Source: Falsigemmobacter faecalis
GTDB lineage: Bacteria; Pseudomonadota; Alphaproteobacteria; Rhodobacterales; Rhodobacteraceae
Reading direction: 5' to 3'
DNA: 64,000 bases
NCBI RefSeq assembly: GCF_003863335.1
Contig: NZ_RRAZ01000011.1
Location: forward strand, 1 to 64,000
Below, one piece after another: positions 53,001 to 62,201 of the stretch (its first letter is position 1; the number at the start of each line of letters is the position of its first letter). The notes below the pieces were generated by a model that worked only from the letters and a program-made list of their open reading frames with translations, searched no databases and was not told the origin of the DNA. A program made the position numbers and the translations under genes.

Positions 53001-55694
53001 TCAGACGGCCCACCAGCCCTTACGGCGACCGGTTGCTGCGGGCTCTGCCGCCGGAGCGGGGGCCGGTGCCGGGGTCTCAGCTGCGACCGGAGCGGCTGCC
53101 TCAGGGGCCTCCGCAGCGGCGGCGGCTTTGGCCTTTGGCGTGCGGGTTGCTCTGGGCTTGGCCGGGGCTTTTTCACCCTTCGGCTTTGCAGGCGCACGCT
53201 TCGGTTTGGCCGGAGCCTCAGCGGTCACGGCTTCTGCTTCCACCGCCTCGACCTTCGCCTTGGTGGCACGGCTGCGGCGCGGTTTGGCCGGAGGCTCTTC
53301 CGCAACGACTTCCGCGACAACTTCGACAACTTCGGCCACCGGAGCAACTGCCGCCGCAGGCTTTTTCGCGCGGCTGCGCTTGGGCTTGGCGGGGGCTTCT
53401 GCCACCGGTGCGGCCTCAGCTTCGGCAGCAACCGGCTCTGCAACGATCACCGCAGGCTCAGCCACAACGACAGGCTGCGCGACCACAGGTTCAGCGACAA
53501 CCGGAGTGTCAACAGCTTGCGCTGCAACGGTTTCCTCTGCCTCATCCTCGTCGGAGCCGTCATCCTCGTCGTCAGCCCCTTCAGCGTTCACGCCATCGGC
53601 TGCACCGTCTTTGCCACCGCGCCGGCGACGACGACGACGGCGTTTCTTCTTGCCGTTGCCATCTGCACCCGCAGCCTCAGGCTCTGCCGGGGTTTCAGCG
53701 GCTTCGGCCTCAACGACCTCAACCTCTGCCACGACCTCGTCTTCGACGATCAGTTCTTCCTCAAAGACCGGCTCTTCTTCCAGATCCGGCATCACGCCCG
53801 CAGCCAGCGACACCACCTGCGAAGACGCGGCAGCCACCAGACGGGTCGCCGTTTTGAACTTCTCGATCACATAATCCGGGCTGACGAGCGCGGGATCCGC
53901 CTCCATCCGCACGGCCATGCCATAACGCGCCTCAATCTGAGCGATATGTTCGCGCTTATGGTTGAAGAGGTAGTTAATTACCGCGATCGGCGCTTTCAGC
54001 AGCACTTCGCGCGACCGGCGGCGGGTGCCCTCTTCTTCGAGCGCGCGCAGGATCGCCAGAGCCTGGTTGTCATCCGAGCGGATGAGGCCGGTGCCGTGGC
54101 AGTGCGCACAGGGCTGCGTGGTCGATTCAAGCATGCCCGGGCGCAGACGCTGACGCGACATCTCCATCAGGCCAAAGCCCGAGATGCGGCCAACCTGGAT
54201 CCGTGCACGGTCGGTTTTCAGCTTGTCTTTCAGACGCTTCTCGACGGCAGCGTTGTTTTTACGCTCTTCCATATCGATGAAGTCGATGACGATCAGACCG
54301 GCCAGATCGCGCAGGCGCAGCTGACGGGCAATCTCATCCGCTGCCTCAAGGTTGGTCTTGACGGCGGTGTCTTCGATCGAGCCCTCTTTGGTCGCACGAC
54401 CCGAGTTGACGTCAACCGCAACCAGCGCCTCGGTGATGCCGATGACGATATAGCCACCCGATTTCAGCTGCACGACCGGGTTGAACATGCCCGCCAGATA
54501 GCTTTCGACCTGGAAGCGCGCAAAGAGCGGCTGCGCATCGACATAGGGTTTCACGACCGAAGCCTGGGTCGGCATGATCATCCGCATGAAGTCTTTCGCG
54601 GCGCGGTAGCCTTCGGCCCCCTCAACCAGAACTTCGTCGATCTCACGGGTGTAGAGATCCCGGATGGTGCGCTTGATCAGATCGCCTTCTTCATAGATCG
54701 GCGCCGGAGCGTTCGATTTGAAGGTCAGCTCGCGGATCTGCTCCCAGAGGCGGCAGAGGTATTCGTAATCGCGGCGAATCTCCTGCTTGGTGCGTTTCGC
54801 ACCGGCCGTGCGGATGATGAGACCTGCGCCTTCCGGCACTTCAATCTCGCCCGCGATCTCTTTGAGCTTCTTACGATCCGGCGCATTGGTGATCTTGCGC
54901 GAGATGCCACCGCCACGTGCGGTATTCGGCATCAGAACGCAGTAACGGCCAGCGAGCGAGAGATAGGTGGTGAGAGCCGCGCCCTTGTTGCCGCGCTCTT
55001 CTTTCACGACCTGAACCAGCATGATCTGCCGGACCTTCACCACTTCCTGGATCTTATACTTTTTCGGACGCGCGCGGCGCGGCTCGGGGATCTCTTCGGC
55101 AAGATCTTCTTCGCCGACCGACTCGATTTCATCATCGAAATCGCCCGGATGATCGAGCGCGCCGTGGTCGTGACCATGATCATGGTCATGCGCGACGGCG
55201 GCGCCTGCGAAATCCGCAACCAGCGCCTCTGCCCCGGTTTCTTCGCCCAGATCGACGACATCCATGCCCGCCACTTCGGTCGAAGTCACGGCATCTGCAC
55301 GGGCACCTTCGGCCTGCGCCGGACGCGAGCGGTGGCGCGAACGGTTGCGCGAACGCCCGCCGTTGCCATTGCCGCTGCCGTTTTCTTCATCGGCTTCGGC
55401 CCGCTGCATCGCGCGCTCTTCGTCGATCAGCGCTTTGCGGTCCGCCTGCGGGATCTGGTAATAATCCGGGTGGATTTCCGCAAAAGCGAGGAAGCCGTGA
55501 CGGTTGCCACCGTAATCGACAAAAGCCGCCTGGAGCGAGGGCTCCACGCGGGTGACTTTCGCCAGATAGATGTTCCCCGCCAGCTGGCGCTTGTTTACGG
55601 TTTCAAAGTCAAATTCTTCGACTTTGTTTCCGTCCACCACCACAACCCGGGTCTCTTCCGGATGGGTGGCGTCGATCAGCATTTTCTTTGCCAT
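53001..55694 (-). CDS. rne: Ribonuclease E/G
   Basis: An 897-residue endoribonuclease that starts mRNA decay and processes rRNA. The S1 domain (about 37-240) is split by a long insertion containing Arg/Ser-rich sequence and a histidine-aspartate cluster (HDHDHGHDHGALDH). The DNase-I-like part holds VDVNSGR and VIDFIDM metal ligands, and the zinc-link CAHCHGTG follows. The C-terminal third is low complexity, with repeated AKP(K/R)R basic motifs and acidic stretches, the usual degradosome and RNA-binding scaffold. It ends with a conserved-looking RRKGWWAV. ccdA follows. Confidence 0.95.
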   Translation of the reverse strand: MAKKMLIDATHPEETRVVVVDGNKVEEFDFETVNKRQLAGNIYLAKVTRVEPSLQAAFVDYGGNRHGFLAFAEIHPDYYQIPQADRKALIDEERAMQRAEADEENGSGNGNGGRSRNRSRHRSRPAQAEGARADAVTSTEVAGMDVVDLGEETGAEALVADFAGAAVAHDHDHGHDHGALDHPGDFDDEIESVGEEDLAEEIPEPRRARPKKYKIQEVVKVRQIMLVQVVKEERGNKGAALTTYLSLAGRYCVLMPNTARGGGISRKITNAPDRKKLKEIAGEIEVPEGAGLIIRTAGAKRTKQEIRRDYEYLCRLWEQIRELTFKSNAPAPIYEEGDLIKRTIRDLYTREIDEVLVEGAEGYRAAKDFMRMIMPTQASVVKPYVDAQPLFARFQVESYLAGMFNPVVQLKSGGYIVIGITEALVAVDVNSGRATKEGSIEDTAVKTNLEAADEIARQLRLRDLAGLIVIDFIDMEERKNNAAVEKRLKDKLKTDRARIQVGRISGFGLMEMSRQRLRPGMLESTTQPCAHCHGTGLIRSDDNQALAILRALEEEGTRRRSREVLLKAPIAVINYLFNHKREHIAQIEARYGMAVRMEADPALVSPDYVIEKFKTATRLVAAASSQVVSLAAGVMPDLEEEPVFEEELIVEDEVVAEVEVVEAEAAETPAEPEAAGADGNGKKKRRRRRRRRGGKDGAADGVNAEGADDEDDGSDEDEAEETVAAQAVDTPVVAEPVVAQPVVVAEPAVIVAEPVAAEAEAAPVAEAPAKPKRSRAKKPAAAVAPVAEVVEVVAEVVAEEPPAKPRRSRATKAKVEAVEAEAVTAEAPAKPKRAPAKPKGEKAPAKPRATRTPKAKAAAAAEAPEAAAPVAAETPAPAPAPAAEPAATGRRKGWWAV

Positions 55695-56166
55695 TCTGTT
55701 CCATTGCTGCCCCCGCGCCGCCGCATCCGAAGAGGCCTGAGCCTGTCATCGGTCGGGTCTGCATCAGGGGATCTGTAAGGGCGATATCCTGTCCCATGCG
55801 CGCGGGCGTGGCGGCTCCCGGCCGCCCCGTCATCCTCTGCGCCTGGTCAACAAGGATCATCGCGTTTCTTTCGCTTGCCCGGCACCGCCACGGCACTGAG
55901 CTTTCAGTTATTCACACCTGCATGGGCAGGCAGCTTGCGGCCTTGCGGCCATTCCGGCTGCGCCAGAGGCAGAGGAACGGTCTTTTTCGTTCCTGCAGCG
56001 GCGCAGAGAATTTTCGGGCGGAAGAGTGTGATCCGCGTGGGAGAAAACTAGCGGCAAAGCCCTGCCGAATACAATGACTTATTTTAGGGTAAAATATTTA
56101 ACGATCTGTCGCGGGCATCCGTCACCCTGCCCGTTCATCTTAATAAAAAGACGCAAAGACCCGAGC
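55695..56166. other. Long leader and promoter region of rne
   Basis: No credible gene is seen in these roughly 470 bases. The left two-thirds is GC-rich with several short hairpins (for example GGCGGC-CGGGA-GCCGCC near 55810-55830), as expected for a structured 5' untranslated region used in RNase E autoregulation. Around 56070-56105 lies an AT-rich island with a TATTTTA-GGG-TAAAATA dyad (56080-56096), the best candidate promoter or operator. Confidence 0.45.
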
Positions 56167-56190
56167 CGGGAAGGACCTGAGCCCTTCCCG
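56167..56190 (-). terminator. Possible terminator of dctD
   Basis: CGGGAAGG (56167-56174) and CCTTCCCG (56183-56190) pair around 8 bases, 23 bases beyond the dctD stop. The minus strand continues GCTCGGGTCTTTGCG and later TTTTTATT, so the T run is offset and the terminator would be weak. Confidence 0.45.
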
Positions 56191-56212
56191 ATGGTGGCAG
56201 AATCCCTTGGGT

Positions 56213-57544
56213 TCAGACGTAATCCTGACGCTGCAGGCCATATTTGGCCATCTTCTCATTGAGCGTGCGGCGCGGCAGCGACAGCTCTTCCATGACGGCC
56301 ACGATCGAGCCTTTGTGACGGCGCATGGTATTGTCGATCAGCATCCGCTCAAAGGCATCGACGTATTCTTTCAGCGGCTTGCCCTCGGTGGTCATCGCCA
56401 GATCGGAGGCCTCGTTATCCGCCATCAGCAGCGAGGCAATCGAGCCCGAGCCACGGCGGTTCTGCAGCACCGCCCGTTCAACGATGTTCACAAGCTGCCG
56501 CACATTGCCCGGCCAGGGCGCCTGAAGAAGCTGTGCCGCCTCCTGGGCGGTGAGTTGCGGCGCGTCACAGCCGTATTCATCGGCAAACTGATCGGCCAGT
56601 CGCGTAAACATGATCAGAATATCTTCGCCCCGCGTCCGCAGCGGCGGCAGGGTGATCTTCATCGCGCCAAGGCGGTAATAAAGATCGGGCCGCAGCAGAT
56701 CTTCGAGGGTCTTATCGGGCGCATGTTCATTGCAGATCGCAATAATGCGGGTCTCAGGCAATGTGCCCTGCTCATTGATGAAGGTCAAAAGCCGCGCCTG
56801 AAGCGCGTTCGGCAGCGCCTCAATATCTTCAAGGCAAAGCGTGCCGCCGCGGGCCTCTTCGACCAGCGGCAGGCCTGCGCCCTCGGCCACCGGGCCGAAG
56901 AGCTTTTCAGAGAGCGATTGTTCCGAATAGGCCGCACAGGAGATCGTCACGAACTTCCGGCTCGCCCGAGGTCCCACCGCATGCATGGCATGGGCGACCA
57001 GGGTCTTGCCGGTGCCGGTCTCGCCGTCAATCAGCACATGGCTGTCGGCCTGGCCGAGATCAAGGATGTCTTCGCGCAGACGCTCCATGGCCGGGCTGGT
57101 GCCGATCAGCTTTTTCATCAGCGTCGTGCCATCGGACAGCTCTTTGCGCAGAGCGCGGTTGTCCAGCGTCAGGCGGCGCTGATTGGTGGCCTTTTTCGCA
57201 AGCTCCGTCATGCGGTCCGGGTTGAAGGGCTTTTCCAGAAAATCGAAGGCGCCGATCCGCATGGCTTCCACCGCCATCGGCACATCGCCATGGCCGGTGA
57301 TCATGATGACCGGCAGCCCCGAATCCATCCCCATCAGCTTTTTCAGCAGCGTCATCCCGTCGATCCCGGGCATTTTAATGTCCGAGATCACCACGCCGGG
57401 GAAATCCGAGCCAATCGCTTTCAGCGCTTCTTCGCCCGAGGCGAAGGTCTCCGTGTCAAAGCCCGACAGCGCCAGCCACTGGCTGATCGACTGCCGCATA
57501 TCGGCTTCGTCATCGACGATCGCAACTTTCATCGCGCGTGCCAT
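56213..57544 (-). CDS. dctD: DctD-type response regulator with AAA+ domain lacking GAFTGA
   Basis: A 443-residue NtrC-family regulator: receiver domain (phospho-acceptor D55, K106), AAA+ domain (Walker A GETGTGKT, 174-181) and a C-terminal Fis-type helix-turn-helix (about 405-440, LPRRTLNEKMAKYGL). The loop between FG (216-217) and GGTL (233-236) has 15 residues, PVAEGAGLPLVEEAR, where sigma-54 activators have about 21 with GAFTGA. Walker B reads GGTLCLEDIE, with the usual DE order changed. It starts 6 bases after dctB and should be phosphorylated by it. C4-dicarboxylate control is the likely role, but no dct transporter is in the window. Confidence 0.85.
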   Translation of the reverse strand: MARAMKVAIVDDEADMRQSISQWLALSGFDTETFASGEEALKAIGSDFPGVVISDIKMPGIDGMTLLKKLMGMDSGLPVIMITGHGDVPMAVEAMRIGAFDFLEKPFNPDRMTELAKKATNQRRLTLDNRALRKELSDGTTLMKKLIGTSPAMERLREDILDLGQADSHVLIDGETGTGKTLVAHAMHAVGPRASRKFVTISCAAYSEQSLSEKLFGPVAEGAGLPLVEEARGGTLCLEDIEALPNALQARLLTFINEQGTLPETRIIAICNEHAPDKTLEDLLRPDLYYRLGAMKITLPPLRTRGEDILIMFTRLADQFADEYGCDAPQLTAQEAAQLLQAPWPGNVRQLVNIVERAVLQNRRGSGSIASLLMADNEASDLAMTTEGKPLKEYVDAFERMLIDNTMRRHKGSIVAVMEELSLPRRTLNEKMAKYGLQRQDYV

Positions 57545-57550
57545 TCATCC

Positions 57551-59323
57551 TCACTCAGCTGCCTGTGCAGTTTTATCGATGAGCGGCAGCTGCAGATCAA
57601 AGATCGCGCCGCCCTGCTCTCCGTTCCGGGCGGTCAGGCGTCCCCCCAGATCGGCGACGATTCCCGAAGAAATCGCCAGTCCAAGTCCAACCCCTTCACC
57701 GGGCTTTTTCGTCGTCCAGAAGGGTTCAAAAAGATTGTCGAGATCCGAGATCCCGGGGCCATTGTCCGAGACCACCAGCCGCGCGGTATCCCCTGTCGTC
57801 ACGATCAGGTCGATCTGCGGCAAAGCCACATCGCGGGTGGCATCCAGCGCGTTGCGCAAAAGGTTAATGATGACCTGCTCCAGCCGGATGCGGTCGGCCA
57901 TGATCATCACCGGCTCTTTGGGAACCTGACGGTTGATCCGCACCCGACGGGTTTTCAGCTGCGGCTCCATCATGGCCAGGGCTTCAGAAATACAGGCTTT
58001 GAAATCGACCGGCGCGAAAGCCTCGCCGCCCTTGCGGGCATAGGACTTCAGCTGGCGGGTGATTGCCCCCATCCGGTCGATCAGATCGTCGATGCGCTGG
58101 AAAGAGGCCAAGGCTTCATCGCCCTTGCGGCGCTGCAGCAGCAGACGCGCACCGGCGAGATAGGTCTTCATCGCCGCCAGAGGCTGGTTCAACTCATGAC
58201 TGACGGCAGCCGACATTTCCCCCAGAACAGCAAGTTTCGAGGACTGCGCAAGGGTCTGCTCGGCCACGGCGAGGTTCTGTTGCATACGCTCCCGCTCTGC
58301 GATTTCGCGGCGTAAACGCGCAGCAAGCCGACGCAGTTCCTCAGACTCGCGCTGAAAAACGCGGCTCTGGCTGCGGGCCTGACGCGAGAGCCAGTAAAAG
58401 CCCCCCGCCAGCAGCAGCGCAAAGCCCATAATTTCAAGGGCCAGGAAGGTGTTCACCTTTTCGCGGACGGTGTCATAACGCGAGAACATCACCATCTGCC
58501 AGCCGCGGAACGGCACCCGCGCCTCGACCTGCATCACCGCCTCGCCGCTGAGCCAGACATCCGCCGGGCTCTGCGTCCAGTCGGCAGTCATCTGAAACGC
58601 GCGTTGCAGCGCCGTGGGCGCGTCGCGCACCCGCAGCGCATCCGGCAGCGCCAGCCCGCGCCAGCGCGGCTCGGTGGCCAGCACAACCGTGCCCTCCCCG
58701 TCCATCACCGCCACGGCATCGGCCCAGCCCGACCAGGCGCGCTCATATTTCGCGAGATCGACTTCCACCACGATCACGCCGCGCGAGAACCCCTCAGAAA
58801 AGGCCGAGCGCGAAAAGCTGAAGCCATAGCCGCCCTCATCGCGCGGCCAGGAGGTAAACATGGTCTCACGCCCTGCGGCAGCCTCCTGGAAGTAGGGCTT
58901 TTCCATATGGGTGGTGCCAAGGCGCTTGCGATCCGATGAGGCGACCACACGGCCGTTTTCATCCAAAAGCATCAGCGCTGCGGTGCCGAGCTCGCTTTGC
59001 AGATCGATCAGACGCTGCGAAGTGACGGAGTAATCCGCCTTATCCAACGCACCCGTCAGCGCCGGATCGCGCGACAGCAGGATCGGCACCACCGAGCTGC
59101 GCTGCAGCTCCGACATCAGGTTGCCGGTATAAAGCGCCAGACGCAGTTCGGATCGCGAGCGCGTGGTCTGCGAATAGCGGTCGGTCAGGAACTGATGGGT
59201 AAACCAGACCACCGCAATGGCCAGAGCGACCACGCCAAGCGCCAGGCAACGCAAAATCAGCGTGCGACGTTTGCCGTCGCGCGCTGCATGATCTTCGGTG
59301 TCGTCAGTCTCAGCCCCGCTCAT
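57551..59323 (-). CDS. dctB: DctB-type sensor histidine kinase
   Basis: A 590-residue membrane kinase. Two helices (about 22-42 and 292-314) enclose a periplasmic double-Cache sensor domain of the DctB type (YFQEAAAGRETMFTSW and the later VEARVPFRGWQMVMFSRYD). A coiled-coil linker (about 320-360) leads to the dimerisation domain with phospho-acceptor His376 (SAAVSHELNQPLAAMK) and a catalytic domain with NLLRNALDA, DNGPGI and GVGLGLAIS. It should sense a C4-dicarboxylate outside the cell and phosphorylate the adjacent DctD. Confidence 0.9.
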   Translation of the reverse strand: MSGAETDDTEDHAARDGKRRTLILRCLALGVVALAIAVVWFTHQFLTDRYSQTTRSRSELRLALYTGNLMSELQRSSVVPILLSRDPALTGALDKADYSVTSQRLIDLQSELGTAALMLLDENGRVVASSDRKRLGTTHMEKPYFQEAAAGRETMFTSWPRDEGGYGFSFSRSAFSEGFSRGVIVVEVDLAKYERAWSGWADAVAVMDGEGTVVLATEPRWRGLALPDALRVRDAPTALQRAFQMTADWTQSPADVWLSGEAVMQVEARVPFRGWQMVMFSRYDTVREKVNTFLALEIMGFALLLAGGFYWLSRQARSQSRVFQRESEELRRLAARLRREIAERERMQQNLAVAEQTLAQSSKLAVLGEMSAAVSHELNQPLAAMKTYLAGARLLLQRRKGDEALASFQRIDDLIDRMGAITRQLKSYARKGGEAFAPVDFKACISEALAMMEPQLKTRRVRINRQVPKEPVMIMADRIRLEQVIINLLRNALDATRDVALPQIDLIVTTGDTARLVVSDNGPGISDLDNLFEPFWTTKKPGEGVGLGLAISSGIVADLGGRLTARNGEQGGAIFDLQLPLIDKTAQAAE

Positions 59324-59368
59324 GGGGGCATCTTATGGCGGGGCGCTGCCCGCCACAAGCTGCAGGCC

Positions 59369-60034
59369 TCAGGCCAGCGCCAGAGCGCCTGCAAGTGCGC
59401 GGAACATCGCCTGACCATCGGTATTGCCCAGACGCGGATCCGCAGCGCGCTCGGGGTGCGGCATCATCCCGAGAACACGGCGATTTTCCGACAGAAGGCC
59501 TGCGATGTCTTCCGCCGCGCCATTGGGGTTGTCGGTATAGGTAAAGGCCACGCGGCCCTCGCCTTTCAGACGCGCCAGGGTCTCCGCATCGGCCTGGAAG
59601 TTGCCGTCGTGATGCGCGATCGGCAGAGCGATCTGCTGACCGACTTTATAGCCCGCCGTGAAGGCGCTTTCAGCGGTCACGGTCAGGCCAATGGTGCGGC
59701 AGATATATTTCAGACCGGTGTTGCGCATCAGCGCACCCGGCAGAAGGCCGCTCTCGGTCAGGATCTGAAACCCGTTGCAGATCCCCAGCACATAGCCGCC
59801 GCGCGCGGCATGGGCACGGACCGCATCCATGACCGGAGCGCGGGCAGCGATCGCGCCGCAGCGCAGGTAATCGCCATGGCTGAAGCCGCCCGGCACGCCC
59901 ACGACATCGACGCCCTGGGGCAGCTCGCTGTCTTTGTGCCAGATGCGGGCGACCTCATAGCCGGCCTGCTCAAAGGCAGTGGCGAGATCACGGTCGCAGT
60001 TGGACCCCGGGAAGGTGATGACAGCGGCTTTCAT
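59369..60034 (-). CDS. purQ: Phosphoribosylformylglycinamidine synthase glutaminase subunit
   Basis: A 221-residue class I glutaminase of the purine pathway that supplies ammonia to PurL. The nucleophile is Cys86 in GICNGFQ, and MMPHPERA carries the His-Glu partners. The start [16 protein letters not shown] at the ATG at 60034 follows GGAG at 7 bases; an upstream extension is unlikely. No purS or purL is in the window. Confidence 0.97.
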   Translation of the reverse strand: MKAAVITFPGSNCDRDLATAFEQAGYEVARIWHKDSELPQGVDVVGVPGGFSHGDYLRCGAIAARAPVMDAVRAHAARGGYVLGICNGFQILTESGLLPGALMRNTGLKYICRTIGLTVTAESAFTAGYKVGQQIALPIAHHDGNFQADAETLARLKGEGRVAFTYTDNPNGAAEDIAGLLSENRRVLGMMPHPERAADPRLGNTDGQAMFRALAGALALA

Positions 60035-60202
60035 GGCGGTCTCCGGTCGCATGGTGTGCTTGGCGCCTCCTTATACCGACAAAACGCCCGCCGCCAGCCC
60101 CGGACCGCCGAAAGCAGAAGGCTTGTGCGACAATAGGCGGAGGAGGCAGGGATTTGCATGAGGGGCCCTTTCCGCTAAAGACAGGGCCAGCAAGGAGGCC
60201 TC

Positions 60203-61441
60203 ATGGCTGATATTCTGTTTTGGGTGATCACCCTCGCCCTCGCTTTTGCCGTTATCGGACTGATGCTTGCCGCCGCAGCGCGCGGGCGCGAGGGGGCGGT
60301 TGACACCTCTGCCGATCTGAAAGTTTACAAAGACCAGCTTCGTGATGTCGCCCGCGACCTTGAGCGCGGGCTGATCGCCGAAGAAGAGGCGGCACGGCTG
60401 CGCACCGAGATCGGCCGGCGCATCCTCACCGCCGATACCACGCAGCGGGCCGCCGATGCGACGGGCCCGCGCGGCCCCTCGCAGCTGGTCACGCTGCTGA
60501 GCATCCTGCCGGTGATCCTGGTGGCGGGCTACGGCGTCTATTACATGAAGGGCCATCCCGCGCTTGGCGATCAGCCCATGGCGCAGCGCCTGGCGGCTGC
60601 CGCGGATCTGCGCGCCGCCCGCCCGTCGCAGGCCGAGGCCGAGGCCGCCGCTGCCGCCGCCCGTGGCCCCCTGCCCGCGCCCGCGGATCAGCGCCACGCC
60701 GATCTGGTGGAGCAGCTGCGCAAAGCCGTGGCCGAGCGCCCGGAGGATCTCGACGGCCAGCGCCTGCTGGCCCGCAATGAGGCGCTGCTGGGCAATATCG
60801 CCGCCGCCGCCGCCGCCCAGGGCCGGGTCAATGCGCTGCTGGGTGAGAAGGCCGGCATCGCCGATCTGGAAGCTCAGGCCGATATGATGATCATGGCCGC
60901 AGGCGGTCGCGTGACCCCTGAGGCCGAAGAGGTGCTGACGCGCCTTCTGGCGCTGGACCGCAGCAATGGCCTTGCGCGCTATTACTCGGGCCTCTCGCTG
61001 GCCGAGACCGGGCGCTATGATCTGGCCTTCCGCTTCTGGGCACCGCTCTGGACCGACAGCCGCGAGAGTGACCCCTGGGTCCCCGTCCTGCAAAGCCAGC
61101 TGCCCGATCTGGCCTGGGCGGCCGGTCAGCACCGCTATGAGATGGCCCCGCTGACTGCCGGAACCCGTGGCCCGGATGCCGCCGCCGTGGAAGCCGCCGC
61201 CGAAATGACACCGGAGGCACGGACCGAGATGGTGCGCTCGATGGTCGAGGGTCTGATGACCCGCCTCGGCTCTGAGGGCGGCAGCTCTGAGGAATGGGCG
61301 CAGCTCATCCGCTCGCTTGGGATCCTCGGCGATGCCGAACGTGGCCGGGCGATCCTTCTTGAAGCGCGGGAGCGTTTCGTGGCACGTCCCGATGATCTGG
61401 CGCGGATCAACGCCGCCGGAAAAGCGGCGGGATTTGAATGA
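60203..61441 (+). CDS. ccmI: Cytochrome c biogenesis protein CcmI
   Basis: A 412-residue haem-ligation component. Two membrane helices (about 4-25 and 97-115) flank a cytoplasmic loop with [24 protein letters not shown] (the CcmI-1 domain), and the periplasmic part (about 150-412) contains TPR-like helices, for example [30 protein letters not shown] in the middle (key Tyr-Tyr-Ser-Gly-Leu). CcmI binds apocytochrome c and hands it to CcmF/H. It overlaps ruvX by 4 bases. An alanine-rich linker is unusually long. Confidence 0.9.
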   Translation: MADILFWVITLALAFAVIGLMLAAAARGREGAVDTSADLKVYKDQLRDVARDLERGLIAEEEAARLRTEIGRRILTADTTQRAADATGPRGPSQLVTLLSILPVILVAGYGVYYMKGHPALGDQPMAQRLAAAADLRAARPSQAEAEAAAAAARGPLPAPADQRHADLVEQLRKAVAERPEDLDGQRLLARNEALLGNIAAAAAAQGRVNALLGEKAGIADLEAQADMMIMAAGGRVTPEAEEVLTRLLALDRSNGLARYYSGLSLAETGRYDLAFRFWAPLWTDSRESDPWVPVLQSQLPDLAWAAGQHRYEMAPLTAGTRGPDAAAVEAAAEMTPEARTEMVRSMVEGLMTRLGSEGGSSEEWAQLIRSLGILGDAERGRAILLEARERFVARPDDLARINAAGKAAGFE

Positions 61442-61914
61442 GCGGCTACGACGATCTGAGTGAATTTGCAGCCGTGCTGCCCCGGTTCGGGGCCGTTGCG
61501 GGCCTTGATCTGGGCACCAAAACCATCGGTTTTGCCGTCTCTGACAGCTTCCGCTCGGTTGCCACGCCGATCACCACCATCCGGCGCAGCAAATTCACCG
61601 AAGACGTCGCGCAGCTGCTGAAGCTCTGCACCGAGCGTCAGATTGCCGGGCTGGTCATCGGCCTGCCGCGCAATATGGACGGCTCTGAAGGCCCGCGCGC
61701 GCAGTCGACGCGGGCTTTCGTGCGCAACCTTGCCAGGCTCTCGCCGCTGCCCGTGGCCTATTGGGATGAAAGGCTGAGCACCGTCGCCGCCGAGCGCGCG
61801 CTGCTGGAGGCCGATACCTCGCGCAAAAAACGCGCCGAGGTCATCGATCAGGTCGCCGCGGGCTATATCCTGCAGGGCGCGCTGGACCGGCTGACCCATC
61901 TGGCGCGCGACTGA
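61438..61914 (+). CDS. ruvX: Holliday-junction-resolvase-like protein YqgF/RuvX
   Basis: A 158-residue RNase H-fold nuclease linked to 16S rRNA 5' end processing in E. coli. [16 protein letters not shown] carries Asp24, [26 protein letters not shown] is the middle motif, and [17 protein letters not shown] the late acidic motif. It overlaps ccmI by 4 bases and is followed 5 bases later by the DUF1289 gene. Confidence 0.95.
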   Translation: MSGYDDLSEFAAVLPRFGAVAGLDLGTKTIGFAVSDSFRSVATPITTIRRSKFTEDVAQLLKLCTERQIAGLVIGLPRNMDGSEGPRAQSTRAFVRNLARLSPLPVAYWDERLSTVAAERALLEADTSRKKRAEVIDQVAAGYILQGALDRLTHLARD

Positions 61915-61919
61915 ACGCC

Positions 61920-62117
61920 GTGGAAAGCCCCTGCACCAATATCTGCACTCTGCGCGATGACGGGCTTTGCGCGGGCTGCTGGCGCAGCCTTGATGAGATT
62001 GTGGCCTGGTCGGCGCTGACCTCCGCAGAGCGCCTGGGGATCATGGCCGAACTCGCCGCCCGGGCCGCCGCTGCCACTGATGAAGCTGTGATTTCCAATT
62101 TCCCGTCCGCGGGCTAA
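61920..62117 (+). CDS. DUF1289 family small protein
   Basis: A 65-residue protein starting with GTG. SPCTNICTLRDDGLCAGCWRSLDEIVAW is the DUF1289 pattern, with cysteines at 5, 9, 17 and 20 that may bind zinc or an iron-sulfur cluster. The family is widespread in proteobacteria, with no firm function. It lies 5 bases after ruvX in the ccmI-ruvX transcript. Confidence 0.88.
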   Translation: MESPCTNICTLRDDGLCAGCWRSLDEIVAWSALTSAERLGIMAELAARAAAATDEAVISNFPSAG

Positions 62118-62144
62118 CCTTCCCACTGCGGGCCGCGCCTGTCG

Positions 62145-62189
62145 CTTCGGCCCGCAATTCTTCGGCCCGCAGTGCTTCGGCCCGCAGTG
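62145..62189 (+). repeat. Three 15-bp tandem repeats before the lipoprotein gene
   Basis: CTTCGGCCCGCANTN occurs three times in direct tandem at 62145-62159, 62160-62174 and 62175-62189; the first differs in two bases (AATT ending versus AGTG). An upstream CACTGCGGGCC (62124-62134) is the exact reverse complement of the end of the second and third copies, so alternative hairpins can form just before the ribosome-binding site at 62192-62196. Confidence 0.75.
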
Positions 62190-62201
62190 ATGGAGGCTCC
62201 C

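Noticed and set aside
53517-55778. 753-residue plus-strand frame
   Set aside because: It is antisense to rne; no ribosome-binding site or domain.
56207-58315. 702-residue plus-strand frame
   Set aside because: It is antisense to dctD and dctB, both well supported by motifs.
62145-62189. CRISPR array or mobile repeat
   Set aside because: Three contiguous 15-bp units without spacers are a simple tandem repeat, not a CRISPR array.
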